DNA of 64,000 nucleotides from Venturia oleaginea (lineage: Eukaryota > Ascomycota > Dothideomycetes > Venturiales > Venturiaceae): the NCBI GenBank assembly GCA_013176395.1, contig JABMLP010000033.1, positions 62,001-126,000 on the forward strand. Reading direction: 5' to 3'. Position numbers and translations under genes: made by a program. Below are positions 9,137 through 21,714 of this stretch, piece after piece; the first letter of the stretch is position 1; each line of letters starts with the position of its first letter. A model generated the notes under the pieces. The model was not told where the DNA came from and did not search any database. It worked only from the letters and a program-made list of their open reading frames with translations.

Positions 9137-12051
9137 TGCGAATTGAAAGAGCGATTACGGTAAAGAGCGACGTTAAAAAGTGACGTGAAGTGATAGCAAT
9201 GACCTGATTGCTTGAGCTTGAGGCAATGTCGGCGAGGTCCATGAAATCTTTATACAAACCATCAAAGCTCCACCAGAGCGTAAAAACCCCGGTCCGTCCA
9301 TATCCACGATGCAAGGTGACTGGGGATGCGCGATCAGCTTCCTGGGGTCTTCTAATGAACCTGTAGACGGTGAAATATAACGGAGCTCAAGCCACGAGCG
9401 AGTCTCCTTACAGAGGAGGGCAAGTGACTGTTTCCAGAAGATATACCGCTTCCCCAGATATCGCATCATTGGTGGAGAATAGACCGCAAGTGGGGGATGG
9501 ATCCGGAGCTTTTGCGAACTGCTTGGATGTGCTTGTGTCAAGGTTAGGCGATGTCAATCTAATGGAAACGTGTGAGAAAGATGCCTTGAACAGAAGCTCC
9601 TTGCCAACAAAGGAAGTCGTCAAAGTCAGCGGCCTCTCCCCCGTGATCCACGGCCCGTGAGAGAGGAGATCAGTGAGATCATCTTGGGGTATGTGGTACA
9701 ACGGTACAACATGATTGGAAAACTGCAGGTGGTGAGAATCAGTCAAGTTTGCCTGGAGTGGGATTGCAGAATTTTGCAGCGGACCTGCCCGCTCCGCTAT
9801 ACGAAGGCCTTGAATTTTTGATAAACTTGGCTGACGAAGAGTTGTGGAAGATGGCTGGTGAAGTGTAAGAAATATGGTTCCACGAAATGAAACGGTGGAT
9901 TGGCAAAGCCACGTGACGGTCCTTGTAATTCATCTTCCCGTCATCGCACGTGCTGAAGAACCTCCAAAATCTTTAAGCTCTCGAAGACCACCTAGAGTAT
10001 AAAGAAGGCTCTGTTATTTCTTCTACGCGGACAAACTTCCATCCTCGTTGGCATCAGACAGGTTTCAAGACACGATCGTGGCCGCCTTCGATTTTGAACA
10101 ATCACTCCAATCGATGAAACATCTTTGCTAGGTTCTCCAGCTGCAAATGATCCAGCACCATTTTTTTCACTCCTAAGCTTCCAGTTCCATCATAGTAACC
10201 TTGTCTTGGCCACCAGAGCACAGCTGATGGGTTCTTGCTTTTTGGCCTCGACTGCCCGCAATTGCAGCTTTACATCAATCCATGTCGGATCATCTGGCAC
10301 ATCGCATTTACCACAAATGTTCGAGGCCACAAACACCATTTCCATCGATTTCCGGCCCGCCATCCACGACATGTAGAGCTCCGCGGTCGTGTCTCTCTGC
10401 TGGACGGTCGTTCTTCAGCAGAGGCCGAAAAGGTAGTCGTGTATATTACGATGAGACGTCGATCTGTCCATTCACCCCTGCTCCAGCCCGTTGATATCAG
10501 TTCAAGTTCCAACTCGCAAATTTCCTGAAAAATCTGACCGCTGTGAGGCGCTTTGTCCGACGAGACAACAGTATGCTGGTCGTGTAGCACGGTAGAATTC
10601 TTGATCATCGGATATTTGAAGGATAAAAATGGAAAACCCGCCGAGAGGTTTGCAGGAAAATTAGTGATGTCAAGATCCGAACGCGGCCAGATGGTGTTGT
10701 ATATAAATCGTAACCAGTTTTCCCGCCAATCCGTGGCATGGAGTCAGCCATCGAGAGAGAAAACATCAGAACAGAGACGTTCAGAATTGCGGCTTGTAGC
10801 GCTTCTGTAAATTGTTTCAGATATATCGATACATCGTTTGCATATAGCGACTGATGAATGGGTAATGCCAGTGGGTTTTGTAGATATCGTATTTACATTC
10901 TCTTGACCCTCAAAACAAACAGCGAAGATCCCCACGGCCCACGAACCGCGGAGTCGCGGTAAGCAGGGTGTTTAGCAGGTTGTGATTGTCGGTACCACAA
11001 TCGTTTCAATTGGCGTATGTCTATGTGGGCAGGTTTTATTGTTGTCAGTATACCATACGTTGATAGTGTGACTGTACCTTCTATGACAAGAACTATCCAA
11101 GCTCGTACGACTGGATTATGGAAAGCATAGCAGTCAACGTCTTCAATTTGATGCTATACTTCCTGGCAGGTTGTTCTCGCCCGTTGAATTTCGGGAGAGC
11201 GATGGCCATAGCTATCAAAATAGTTCAAACCACCAATCTTGGAGACGTGCGGTTGTCGGGCTGATTTGAAGATACAGGAACAGATTCTGCATGTTTAATG
11301 AAAGAGTGTTTTTCCTGCAGGTCGAGATTTCTTCCCGGGTGTTTCGGATAGGAACAGTGACCATATTCAGAACATAGTATGGTAGTGGGAAACGCCTGTT
11401 CTCATAGCTATCATATACGGCAACCTGGCGAGAAGTAGAGTTCATTAGAGTTCCTGAAAATCACTTCGGACGACCTCCTCTGCAACCGAGCTGCACGATG
11501 AAGAGGTGAAGTCAGCACGATAAGCCGAAAGCATTCGTACCCTCACGACCCTGTTCGCCCAGCTTGTGAGAGACGTCCGCAAGGCAGGGGCTTCTGATGG
11601 AGTGAGAAGGATACCTTTGTCACCTAGTTGAGCCGCCGATGTCCGCTAGAATGGATGTGGTTGGCTTCCGCTGTAGCTTGTTTCGCGATGCACCTCAGCA
11701 TCGTCAGTATAATCATCTGAGGACATGTGATGGGTGTATACAATTTAGTAGGAGCATTGGATGTCCGATCCTAGTGCTGCTCTTGGTGTAGGCAGTGTCG
11801 ACTGTAGGTAACAAACTTGAGCCTCGTCGTTCCGTTTCCAAGGATGTCGAGCTTCAATCAAAGCTTTGGACGGAGCGGCAACCTCAAACAACCTCAACCA
11901 CAATCCGATACACCACCAGTCACCTATCCTCCCGCGTTCCCTCTACCAAGACAGAGCTGAAGCTACCAGAAAGCGCCCGACATCCCCTCTTGGCAGCGAG
12001 ACACGAGCTACGACGCAGCAGCCGCCGACGGCCCAAGGGCTCACGACGGCC
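9137..12051. other. Long intergenic region upstream of both the polygalacturonase and VAC8
   Basis: About 2.9 kb between divergent genes, holding the promoters of both. Several open frames of 60-120 codons exist on both strands (9408-9746, 10270-10608, 11795-12286 and others), but none has a recognisable domain, consistent codon use or a plausible splice pattern. The first 200 bases are the polygalacturonase promoter and leader. I see no RNA gene and no repeat family. Confidence 0.45.
9248..9254 (-). promoter_or_regulatory. TATA-like box of the polygalacturonase gene
   Basis: On the minus strand this reads TATAAAG, about 112 bases upstream of the start codon, a plausible distance for a fungal core promoter. 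Assigned from position and sequence only. Confidence 0.45.
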
Positions 12052-14239
12052 ATGGCTTTCTGCAAATCGATGTTTGCTTTCTGCGGTTGCGGCGGTGCGA
12101 TATATCTCGGTCCAATATTGCGACTCCATTGCTAATCCTCTCCAGGCCGGTCCAAGGACAGTCTCTACGAACCTGGTGAGTTGTCGTCCTAGCACACCAC
12201 ACGACACCACACCCCGCCGGCCCAGAGGGCACCCATGGCTATTTCCGAGCATTTCCACTGACCATATCCATCGCAGTGCTCGCTGATTCAGAAAGGGATG
12301 CTGTGTCGGAGCTGCTAGGTATGCATCCACCAAGACCAAGCCTCCCAGCATATGCAGCATCAATTGACCATTCCTTGCAGGCTATCTCGAGAATGTAGGC
12401 CAGACCAATGTCAACACCACTCCCACAACGCTGACCCCCAACAGCGAGCCGAGACAGACTTCTTCTCCGGACCACCATTGGAGGCTCTTACTACACTGGT
12501 ATACTCGGACAATGTCGACCTGCAACGATCCGCCAGCTTGACATTCGCCGAGATAACCGAGCGAGGTGAACAAGATCGCGAGCCAGATGGCTGTCGCCCA
12601 AACTTACAGTCCTCAGATGTTCGAGAGGTCGGTCGCGACACCCTGGACCCCATCCTCTTCCTGCTACAAAATAGCGATACCGAAGTCCAACGCGCCGCCA
12701 GTGCTGCTCTTGGTAATCTCGCTGTCAACAGTATGTTGCCATCTCCTGCGACGCAAGCGCTGTACTGATATATTCCAGCCGAGAACAAGGTCAAGATAGT
12801 CGACCTAGGCGGCCTCGTCCCTCTTATACGGCAGATGAACTCGGTTAATGTCGAAGTACAATGCAATGCTGTTGGTTGCATCACGAACCTCGCTACACAT
12901 GAAGAAAACAAGGCAAAGATAGCCAAATCTGGTGCTCTGGGGCCATTGACAAAGTTGGCGAAATCAAAGGACATGCGCGTGCAACGAAACGCTACTGGTG
13001 CTCTTTTGAACATGACACATTCCGGTAACTCTCGTAGTTAGTCCTATCGCAATAGACTTTGCTAATATTTCTGCAGAGGAGAATAGAGCGCATCTGGTCT
13101 CCGCGGGCGCAATTCCTGTCCTGGTCGCCCTCCTGTCATCCCCAGACGTTGACGTCCAATATTACTGCACGACTGCTCTCAGCAATATTGCGGTAGATCA
13201 AGCCGCCCGAAGACGCCTAGCAACAACCGAACCAAGACTGGTGCAGTCCCTCGTCACACTCATGGAATCGCAGTCGCCCAAGGTGCAATGCCAGGCTGCT
13301 CTTGCTCTCCGAAACTTGGCCTCAGACGAGCGATACCAACTCGACATTACAAGGTCGAAAGGATTGGGTCCTCTCCTTAAGCTGCTCAAAAGCACCTATC
13401 TGCCCTTGATACTGAGCAGCGTCGCCTGTATACGAAACATCTCCATCCATCCAAGCAACGAATCCCCCATCATCGAAGCCGGGTTCTTAATTCCTCTCGT
13501 CGATCTTCTCGGCTCCACAGACAACGAAGAAATACAATGCCACGCCATTTCCACGCTCCGAAATCTGGCAGCAAGCTCGGACAAGAATAAGGAATTGGTT
13601 CTGCAAGCAGGCGCGGTCGCGAAATGCAAAGAGTTGGTTCTGCAGGTTCCGTTGAGCGTGCAGAGCGAGATGACAGCTGCCATCGCGGTGCTGGCACTGA
13701 GCGATGACCTGAAGCCTCGTTTGTTGGAATTGGGCGTCTTTGACGTTTTGATTCCGTTAACCGAAAGCGAGAGTGTGGAGGTGATGGGGAACAGCGCGGC
13801 TGCGGTTGGCAATTTGAGCAGCAAAGGTAAGTCGTGCGCGAATCTGGAGGCACGGAAATACTGATAATTCACAGTCGGCGACTACACACCTTTCCTCTCA
13901 TACTGGCACAGCCCACACGGCGGGATCCAGGGATACCTTAACCGCTTCCTCGCTTCGGGCGATCCAACCTTTCAACACATCGCGATTTGGACCCTACTAC
14001 AATTGCTCGAATCGGAGGACAAGAAGTTGGTGGACAAAATCAATGAGAGCAAAGAAATTGTGGGCATGGTGCGGGGCATTTCAGAAAAGGAGGCTACAAG
14101 CGACAATGAGCGGGAAAGCGGCAGCTTCGAGGGGGAAGATCCCGAAGACGACGGTGAAGGAGAAGTCGTTGGACTGGCAAAGAGATGTCTTGAGTTCCTT
14201 GTGGGAGAAGGAAGCACGAAAGGGTTGACCGAAGGATAG
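12052..14239 (+). CDS. VAC8: Vacuolar armadillo-repeat protein Vac8
   Basis: Nine exons: 12052-12094, 12146-12175, 12277-12318, 12381-12394, 12445-12565, 12617-12730, 12779-13024, 13077-13826 and 13875-14239. They sum to 1725 nt, 574 residues, the usual fungal Vac8 length. Introns are 48-101 bp with GT...AG ends; exon 4 is only 14 nt. Vac8 is a palmitoylated vacuole-membrane scaffold acting in vacuole inheritance, homotypic fusion, nucleus-vacuole contacts and selective autophagy. The body is a run of armadillo repeats with the family's characteristic blocks ([74 protein letters not shown]). The C-terminus is acidic. The N-terminus as modelled is Met-Ala-Phe-Cys with further Cys at 11 and 13: suited to palmitoylation, but without the Gly2 needed for myristoylation in yeast Vac8. 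Exon 1 is the least certain exon. Confidence 0.9.
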
Positions 14240-15789
14240 ACACATTGCCTTCTTGTTGTTTGTTGCTCTCCCAATTGTTTGGACTGGCTTTTGTTTGGAG
14301 TTTGTTGGGCGTTTTGGACATATCTGTCAGCGAACAGACATGTCATGCGGGCTGGACATTTGTATCTGGGATGAGTTTTCTCATGGGGTCCCACTCTGTC
14401 CTCTTCATCCTCCCTCTGTTTCTTGCCCTCTTGTTTTATCATTGGATTACAGGATTTACAAGCAGGATTCCAGCACCACTAGTTTGTCTTGCTTTGTTTT
14501 TGAGTACTTTGTTTAATTCTTGATTTGAGATTATATCAAAGTTGTGTTTTGATAGGTGGTGGGCATTGATTATTGCTAATGGAGTGCAAGAGGGTGGCTC
14601 TGTAGAAACGATGTGAGGGCGGGAAAATACGAGTAAGAGTAGGAGTAAGAAAGAATAATTGATGACTGGAGGGCGCCTTTGATTGGGGTGTTGTCGAGGC
14701 TGAGTGGGATATCGTTTTCTGGTTTGATCAGTCACTTGTGTTGATTTGTTGTATTGCTACGTTTTTGAGGTGATGAGGGTGGCGTGGTTTTAGTTCAGGT
14801 TTGGACAATGTATTATTTTACTGTTACGTGTGCGTGTGTGTGCTTAAACTTTTACTTTTACTATGGTGTTTTTTGCTTTTTGTTTTAATGGGGTTGTGGA
14901 GCTTATCGGCATCTCATGTTTTAAGAATGGGAGGGTGTGGGATTGATTCTGATGGTGATGGTGATGAGAGTGAGAGAGTGAGTTTTATGGTGAGGTTAGG
15001 TGTTGGAATAAGGGCTGTTCGGGAAAGTATTCATTGAAGACTTAGAAACAGCTTATGGAGGGAGGAAAAGATTGAATGGCTTACTTTCCTAAGTGACGGC
15101 ACAAAGCCTGACTATATACACTAGAAGTGAAAGTGTGAGGTAATTACCTGAACTTGACGTAATGTCAAAACGCTCCTACCCAAAGATGTTTCAACATTAG
15201 GCATTTATTTCATGATATGAGGTGGGTGGATGTTCTGTTGTGTTGTGTGGTGTGGAGGGAGGGAAGATAAGTAGACTTGGGTAGATTGTAGATGTGAAGA
15301 TATTGATATTGATGTTTCTATTGATATTGATATTGTTACGTGCTAAGCTTGATTAAACCTTGACTGATGATATTTCGTTTGATGGGGTCATGAAGCTCTC
15401 ATGAATTCGTTAAGTGACGGTTTCGTGGGATTGGGAGCAATTGTGAAATTTTGGTGGTATTCGTTTCTTTTCTTTTCTTTTCTTTTCTTGGCTTGGATTT
15501 TTGAGGAGGTTAACGACGAGCTTGGAAATTGGGTAGTTGAGATGTTTGATATGTGGGTAGAGCAGGGATGACATCGACATTGGTTGTAGATATGAATGAA
15601 AGGGATATATATCAATAGAGAGGTAAGGGTGGAGAAACATCGGTCTTTCGCCTTCCACACTTTCATTCAAAGCATGGTAAAAGTATACTAATCGCCGAAA
15701 AACCTCGAAATGTCTCGTCTTTTCTGATTACCTTCTCTCACTTGAACCATCACTACTTAACCTTAACTAGAGAGAGACCACCATCCTCC
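14240..15789. other. Convergent intergenic region between VAC8 and TRM3
   Basis: 3' flanks of the two genes, 1.5 kb, T/G-rich on the plus strand. It holds a (TTTTC)n run at about 15463-15487 and a short (GATATT)-like repeat near 15298-15335. I find no gene. Confidence 0.5.
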
Positions 15790-18700
15790 CTACCGCCCAT
15801 CCCCCCAAATCCTCCTCCACTCAAAAAGCACACAACTAGCCGCCGTCTGCACGTTCAAACTCCTAGTAACACCCCACTGCTTAATCTCAACGCAGATGTC
15901 GCACTCAACCAACACATCAGCTGGGATACCCGTCTTCTCGGCACCCATGACAACAATGGAACGTTTAGGCATCGTTGGTGGATTCCTCCTCTCTTCCTCT
16001 TCCTTCTCCTTCCCCTCGCGCGACGCCTCAGGCATGCCAATAATAATACTCGTATCCGTCTGTTCAACACCAACAACGCACCACCCCTCTCCCTTCCGCC
16101 CTCTCAACCAAGCTGCCAACTCCTTCTCTTTCAATTCCGCAATCTTAACGTGGATTTCAGACCTCACGCTCACATTTTTGAACTGTTGGTTTTTCAGGAC
16201 GGAGATATCGGGGATGTGGAGACTGGTGCAGCCGAAGATTTCGGAGGCGCGGGAGAGTCCGCCAAGGTTATGTGGGAATTCGATTAGGGATGCGATGAGA
16301 ATGGGGCCGTTTGGTGCGTTTGGTGCTGTTGACGGGGAGGATTCTTGGAGGGAGGGGTTTGTGAAGGTTGAGTCAAGGGTTAGGGATTTGGTTTGGAGTG
16401 GGGCTGGGATGCGTGGTGTTGATTCTGATGGGATGTCCGGCTTTGTAGTGCTGGCAATTGGTCGACTGGGAAGTATTTGTTTCTTTGGTGAGGAGACGTG
16501 TGTCTCGTATGACCACTCTTCTTTGCCATTTCCAAGTGGGAAACAGGGAGGTGCTATATGTGCAACTGTCTCTGGTGTATCTTTTGCCCATACCTCCTCG
16601 AAATCGGATGCCCGAATGAGAGGGATTTCGGAGGGATTAATACGCAGATATCCGCCTTCGAAAAGGGTTTGCAAATTCATGTCTTTGCCGACATCGAAAG
16701 AGCTTAAGAGTTTGGCCTCGGGTGGTGCATTATACTTGTCTAGTGTCCTGATAAACTTATTCATTGCGATGAAAGCGGGATTCTCGGTGATCGATGTTTG
16801 GCCTTGTTCTTGACAATATGCGAATAGGATTGGGAAGCACCATTGTGCTTCGTGTCGGATTGGGATCTTGGGAGAGGCGGACATGGCGATCAGTTCTGTG
16901 AGTAACGACAGATTGTCGGCCTCCATTTCTTCGTGGGAGAATGGAACGTGCAACAGTGGTGGGTTGAGGGCAAGTTGCATGGCAACCTTGATGAGGGATG
17001 AGATGTTCTTTGGGTTTGAATGGTCTGCACAGCCAAGTCGTGATATACTCATTTGCAAGCCAAAGTTTCTCAAAGCAAGCGAACTGTTCCCAACGTTGGC
17101 CGATTTCTCCAGAATTGTGACTCGTTGAGAAATCGATACAAGTGCCCATTCTAGTAGGAAGCGAAACCGGGGATGAGGTTCGAGTGCAAGGACGGAGAAG
17201 ATCTTCTCCCAATACGAGCGAGCATCCTCCAACTCGTGGACACATTTTTCGAGCAAAATGATAATGGCTTGGGCTTGGGTAGTACGCTTCCACTTGGCCA
17301 CCATTGGAACTGGCTCCTTCTGCTGCAGCCATGGCTCCAAGATTCGGTCAAGTAAAAGGAGTCCCCAGGCTTCGTGACCTGGTCTGAGCCTGTTGAGTAT
17401 GTCAAATATACAAACGTGTCCTATCGTCTCGTCCGCAAAGACATTTAGAAGGTGATTCCCAGCGTCATCAATCTCACGATAAGTAATTGCGGCATCGAGA
17501 AGATATTCCGGACGAGGCAGAGGGGGATTGTTGATGAATTCGAGTATGACATCTTCGATTCGCGGGTGCTCCAGCAAGTTGAGACTTCCGAAGACTGAGG
17601 CCCGCGTGATAGACTCCGTCTCAGGGTTGCCAGATTGAGGGAAGTGGTCAGGGTATTGGAAGTATGCATCGCGAAGTGTTTGCGCCAAAGGCTTCCACAA
17701 AAACGTCTTTCCTTGGACCAACTGGAACAGTTTCTGAACATACTCTCCAACATAGTCTTTGGAATCTGACTCGGACGAAGCGCATCTTGCCATGTGAGAC
17801 AAAGCTTGTGGACCGAGAAACTGCGCCGGCGCTTCTGCCCATTGAGCTTGCTGAGTCGCCCCGTCCACGAGTTCAATCCACTGGGCGTATTTTTTATCTC
17901 TCCAGTCTGGCGCAATGTCTCCTAAAGCCTGATCATCATCTTTGTGTTGCGCAGACGTGGCCAGATATAGTTGACCATCTTGCTTATACAAAGATTGCAA
18001 TTTCGCTAGCCGAGGCTGAAGATGTGTTCGCCTGGCAACTTCATCTTCCGGTACATCAATGTCAACCGATTTCAGCTTTGATACAATCGAGATGCAATGT
18101 CGAAGCAGGACCACTCGTTGGATTTGAGAAAATGCCGTCTTGAACGGCAAGTCGACAGCGGACTCGGCATCCTTTAGCGTAATTTCCCATGTCTTATTCT
18201 CATCCAACCCTTGCAGGATATAGCAAGTGGCGTGCGGATTGAGAGTGTTGCAGTTGTCGACCAGGTATTTCAGAATGGTTCCGCCACAGGTCTCCGATAT
18301 TTCCTTGCTTTCATATAGACTGGCGCAAAGTTGAGAAAGTCCTTCCCCGTGGGTCGAAAGGACGACTTTCCCATTTCGTTGAATGCTTTTGGTAAAGAGA
18401 CTGCCTTGCATCACATATGGAAGCAACGACTGGGCCAGAAATAGCTTGTAACTGTTGCCTGAGTGGCGGCCAGGTTCTGCTGTAGGGTAGTAATTTTGAA
18501 AGACGAATTCTGCCAGAAGCTTTCGGATGGGTTCGCTGTTCGCTTGTATCAGGCCAGCCCCGAAAAGGATGGTCCACCATGTTTGCCGAACTAATGGCGT
18601 CGTTGTTTCTTGGACTTTAAAGCCAGAGGCTGTGTCTCGATGTCAGCTGTAGTTTCGACGCCGGCAAAATGAGGCAGAAGGAGGGTGGAAGGCATGGCTT

Positions 18701-19752
18701 TGTTGTGTCTGACTAGAAATGGTGACTTACTCCATCGTGCCAAGTATATGTGATACGCTGTACATTAGTAGCCCCATCATGCCGGGTCATTCAGTTCATG
18801 TCCCTCTATCTTGTAACTAAGATCAAGTCGAATTCTTGAACTGAGGATCAATATTGATGAATTTCTTGCAGTTTGATCTTAGATATAGCCAGAAATCTAT
18901 CGGTATGAATCCCAAGACAAAGACCAATCATAAATGTAGGATGGAAGATTTGACGCAAAATAAATCATACAAGAACTCACCGTGCTCTGCCTCAAGATCC
19001 CTCTTCTCGCCACTTCCAGACGGCCGTTCAAAGGCGGGGACCTGGTGAAGACATTCTTCCGCTTGATTGACAGAGCGGCCAATCACAATGGTCTCGAACA
19101 GACTGCAGTACTTGTTGTAATCAGCTTCATAGCTCAGCTTCCGCTCTACCTCGAAATCGAAGCTCTCGGTGTGGACGTCTTGTTTCAAAAGCAGCATCGA
19201 TTTACGCAGCACATAGAGCACATATTTCTGCAACGCTGGATGCCCGATGCAGTCTTGGAGCGCATTTTGCAAAAGGTCGAAATAGGCACGTTCTGGATGG
19301 CAGAGAATGTCCTGTGTGGGCAGCAGATTGTCGGGCAGAGAGAACCACTTTGTCCACACCACGAGTGCGTTTCGTAGAGGCTTTTCTTCTCGCGACGCAA
19401 TCCATTTCTGGAGAGTAGTGAAGAGAGCGCTCGGAATTGACTGCAAAGATTCGGCTGGTGCATCAACAGTGTCTGCTCCTCTCAGTAGATCCAACACGGA
19501 TGAGATAGATGTTTCCTCCACATCTGAGGGAGCCTCTTCCCAGTCGAGCAAGACTTGGAGATGCATGGCGGTGTGTGTTGGTTGGTGTTGGAGGCGTTGT
19601 GCCGAGAATTTTGCTTCCAGCAGGGTCTCGCATAGTCTAACCTCAATAGAGTAGCATGTTTGTATTTGCCTATCAATATCAATCCCACTTGATTCACAAC
19701 TTTGCTTTGTAGAAACCCTCAAACAATCTTGCCATAATCTCGAGCTCAACAT
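15790..19752 (-). CDS. TRM3: tRNA (guanosine-2'-O-)-methyltransferase, TRM3/TARBP1 type
   Basis: Three exons on the minus strand: 19752-18981, 18757-18731 (27 nt) and 18629-15790. They sum to 3639 nt, 1212 residues. Splice sites are GTGAGT/CAG and GTAAGT/CAG. Trm3 methylates the 2'-OH of Gm18 in the D loop of several tRNAs, using S-adenosylmethionine. The last 170-odd residues form the SpoU (SPOUT) domain: ILIASLIEFPHNLGGLSRA carries the conserved N and R of motif 1, SIVVMGAEKTGIP is motif 2, and IKQWGVTRSLNVQTAAS is motif 3 with the knot and AdoMet loop. The long N-terminal part is a degenerate alpha-helical (HEAT-like) region, as in yeast Trm3 (1436 residues). The start chosen is the ATG at 19752; a later in-frame ATG (MHLQVLLDW) is possible. 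The gene is divergent from the kinesin gene. Confidence 0.9.
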
Positions 19753-19867
19753 GGATCGCTCCTTCTTCCGCCACAGCGGACTGCAACAATTCCGTCCCTT
19801 TGAGTCCACAGCATCTGCTCCCTCACTACGCGCATTGGAACCGCTGCCCACGTCTATACACGATACA
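19753..19867. promoter_or_regulatory. Bidirectional promoter between TRM3 and the kinesin gene
   Basis: Only 115 bases separate the two modelled start codons, so core promoters and leaders must overlap. The whole interval is also open in the kinesin frame from an ATG at 19751, which overlaps the TRM3 ATG (19752-19750) on the opposite strand. Confidence 0.6.
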
Positions 19868-21714
19868 ATGGCCGGGGATGGCAGTGGGAATGTAAAGGTG
19901 GTGGTGAGAGTGCGCCAGTTTATCAAAAGAGGTAGTTCATTGCCTGTAAACATCAACACAACCAAACTGACACAACATCAGAGCAGGATATCAGCGCACA
20001 ATGTATCGTCCAGATGGAACCAAAGACCGAATCGACCACCCTACTACCTCCCTCCTCAGTCGATGCTGCCGAAGTCTCCAAACGAGCAAAACAAGTCGAC
20101 GAGAGGTCCTTCATATTCGACAAGTCCTTTTGGTCGCACGATCCTACATGTGCATATTATGCCACGCAAGAATCCGTATACGACTCGTTTGCCACCGACT
20201 TCCTCTCACACAACTTTGAGGGCTTCCACACATGTATCTTCGCTTACGGCCAGACTGGTTCGGGTAAATCGTACACCATGATGGGCACACCCGAGCAGCC
20301 AGGTCTCATACCGAGATACTGCGAGGACTTGTTCCGTCGCATCAGGGACGAGCCAGAGGAAAACACAACATACAATGTCCATGTTTCGTACTTTGAAATC
20401 TACAACGAGCATGTTCGCGATCTACTCGTGCACAAAGCCTCGAGTCGGGACCACGACCAGCACTTCCTCAAGATTCGGGAATCGCGGCAAGATGGTGTCT
20501 ATGTCCAAGGTCTCACAGATTCCCCTGTCAAATGCTTCAACGACATTGAACGAATCATGGAACTCGGCGATCAAAACCGTACAACTGCCGCTACAAAGAT
20601 GAATCAAACTTCCTCGCGATCTCATGCCGTCTTCACAATCACCCTCAAGCAGATTCAACACTCCCTCACAAACGACGAAACGATCGAACGGACAGCTCGA
20701 ATGAGACTGGTAGATCTGGCAGGTTCTGAGCGAGCAAACAAAACAGAAGCCAGAGGCCAACGCCTCGTCGAAGGCGGCAAAATCAACAAATCTCTCACCA
20801 CACTTGGCCGCGTGATAGCAGCTCTCGCAGACCCTCGTCGACAAGCCGCTGGCGGTCCAATGATGCCCGGAAGAAACAGTCCCCGTCCCAGTTCCTCACA
20901 TGCACGACCGAAATCCAAGGCTGGCTTGGCTGGTCTTGAAGTCGTGCCATACAGAGATTCAGTCCTAACTTGGTTGTTGAAGGACTCGCTGGGTGGTAAC
21001 TCGAAGACGGCCATGGTTGCTTGTATCTCCCCTTCCGCAAGCGATTACGATGAGACCCTCTCTACACTCCGCTACGCAGATCAAGCTAAGCGTATTCGTA
21101 CTCGTGCTACCGCGAATATTGACGCTGTGTCTGCTGCTGAACGTGATGCTCAAATCGCTCTCATGTCTGAGACTATCAAGAATCTCCAGTTGTCTGTGAA
21201 CCACGCGCATGAGAAGAAAATGGAAGAGATGGAGGCGCTTGATTCGTATCAGGCACAGGTTGAGAAGATGCAACGTCTGATGGAGGAGACGAGGCAAGTC
21301 AGCGATGCGAGGATTAAAGCTATGGCTGGCGAGTTGGAAATGCTGAGACCGGAGAATTCGAGGATGAGAGGGGAGATTGAGGCGTTGAGACGGCATCTCG
21401 GGTTGGTTGTGGGAGAGTTGAGGAATCCAATTGTTATTCCGCCGGAGCTTGTGCCGCAGCCTGAAGAGGAGGAGAGATCAAAGGGATATGCTGATTTGAT
21501 TGATGACGAGGATAAAGAGAATGCGGGCGCGGGTGGGAAGAGGCGGGCGAGGGGTTCTGTGGAGGAAGACCATGAGTCTTGGGCGAAGGATATTCATAGT
21601 GAGGCTGAGCAGATGTTGCTGGAGTTGGGGTTGTTTAGGAGGAAGGTTCATGAGGATCGTAGCCGGTTCTTGGATCTGGATTGTGGGGTTTTGAGGGAGG
21701 TCGGTGTTAATTGA
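19868..21714 (+). CDS. Short kinesin, kinesin-3-like motor without a cargo tail
   Basis: Two exons, 19868-19931 and 19982-21714, encode 598 residues. The 50-bp intron runs GTAGTT to CAG with CTGAC as branch site. The N-terminal motor domain is complete: NVKVVVRVR beta-strand, P-loop GQTGSGKSYT near residue 111-120, switch I NQTSSRSHAVF, switch II VDLAGSE, and the neck block LSTLRYADQAKRI. A coiled coil of about 150 residues follows (EKKMEEMEALDSYQAQVEKM and on), then a Glu-rich tail. It moves along microtubules by ATP hydrolysis. Motor features (GKINKSLTTLGRVIAAL, the long insert with PGRNSPRPSSS before YRDSVLTWLLKDSLGGNS) look kinesin-3-like, yet there is no recognisable FHA or PH domain. 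It may be the short kinesin-3 of filamentous fungi. The in-frame ATG at 19751 would add 39 residues. Confidence 0.82.

Noticed and set aside
15896..16813. 305-codon plus-strand frame inside TRM3
   Set aside because: Antisense shadow of the SpoU domain and upstream region, whose minus-strand motifs are unambiguous.
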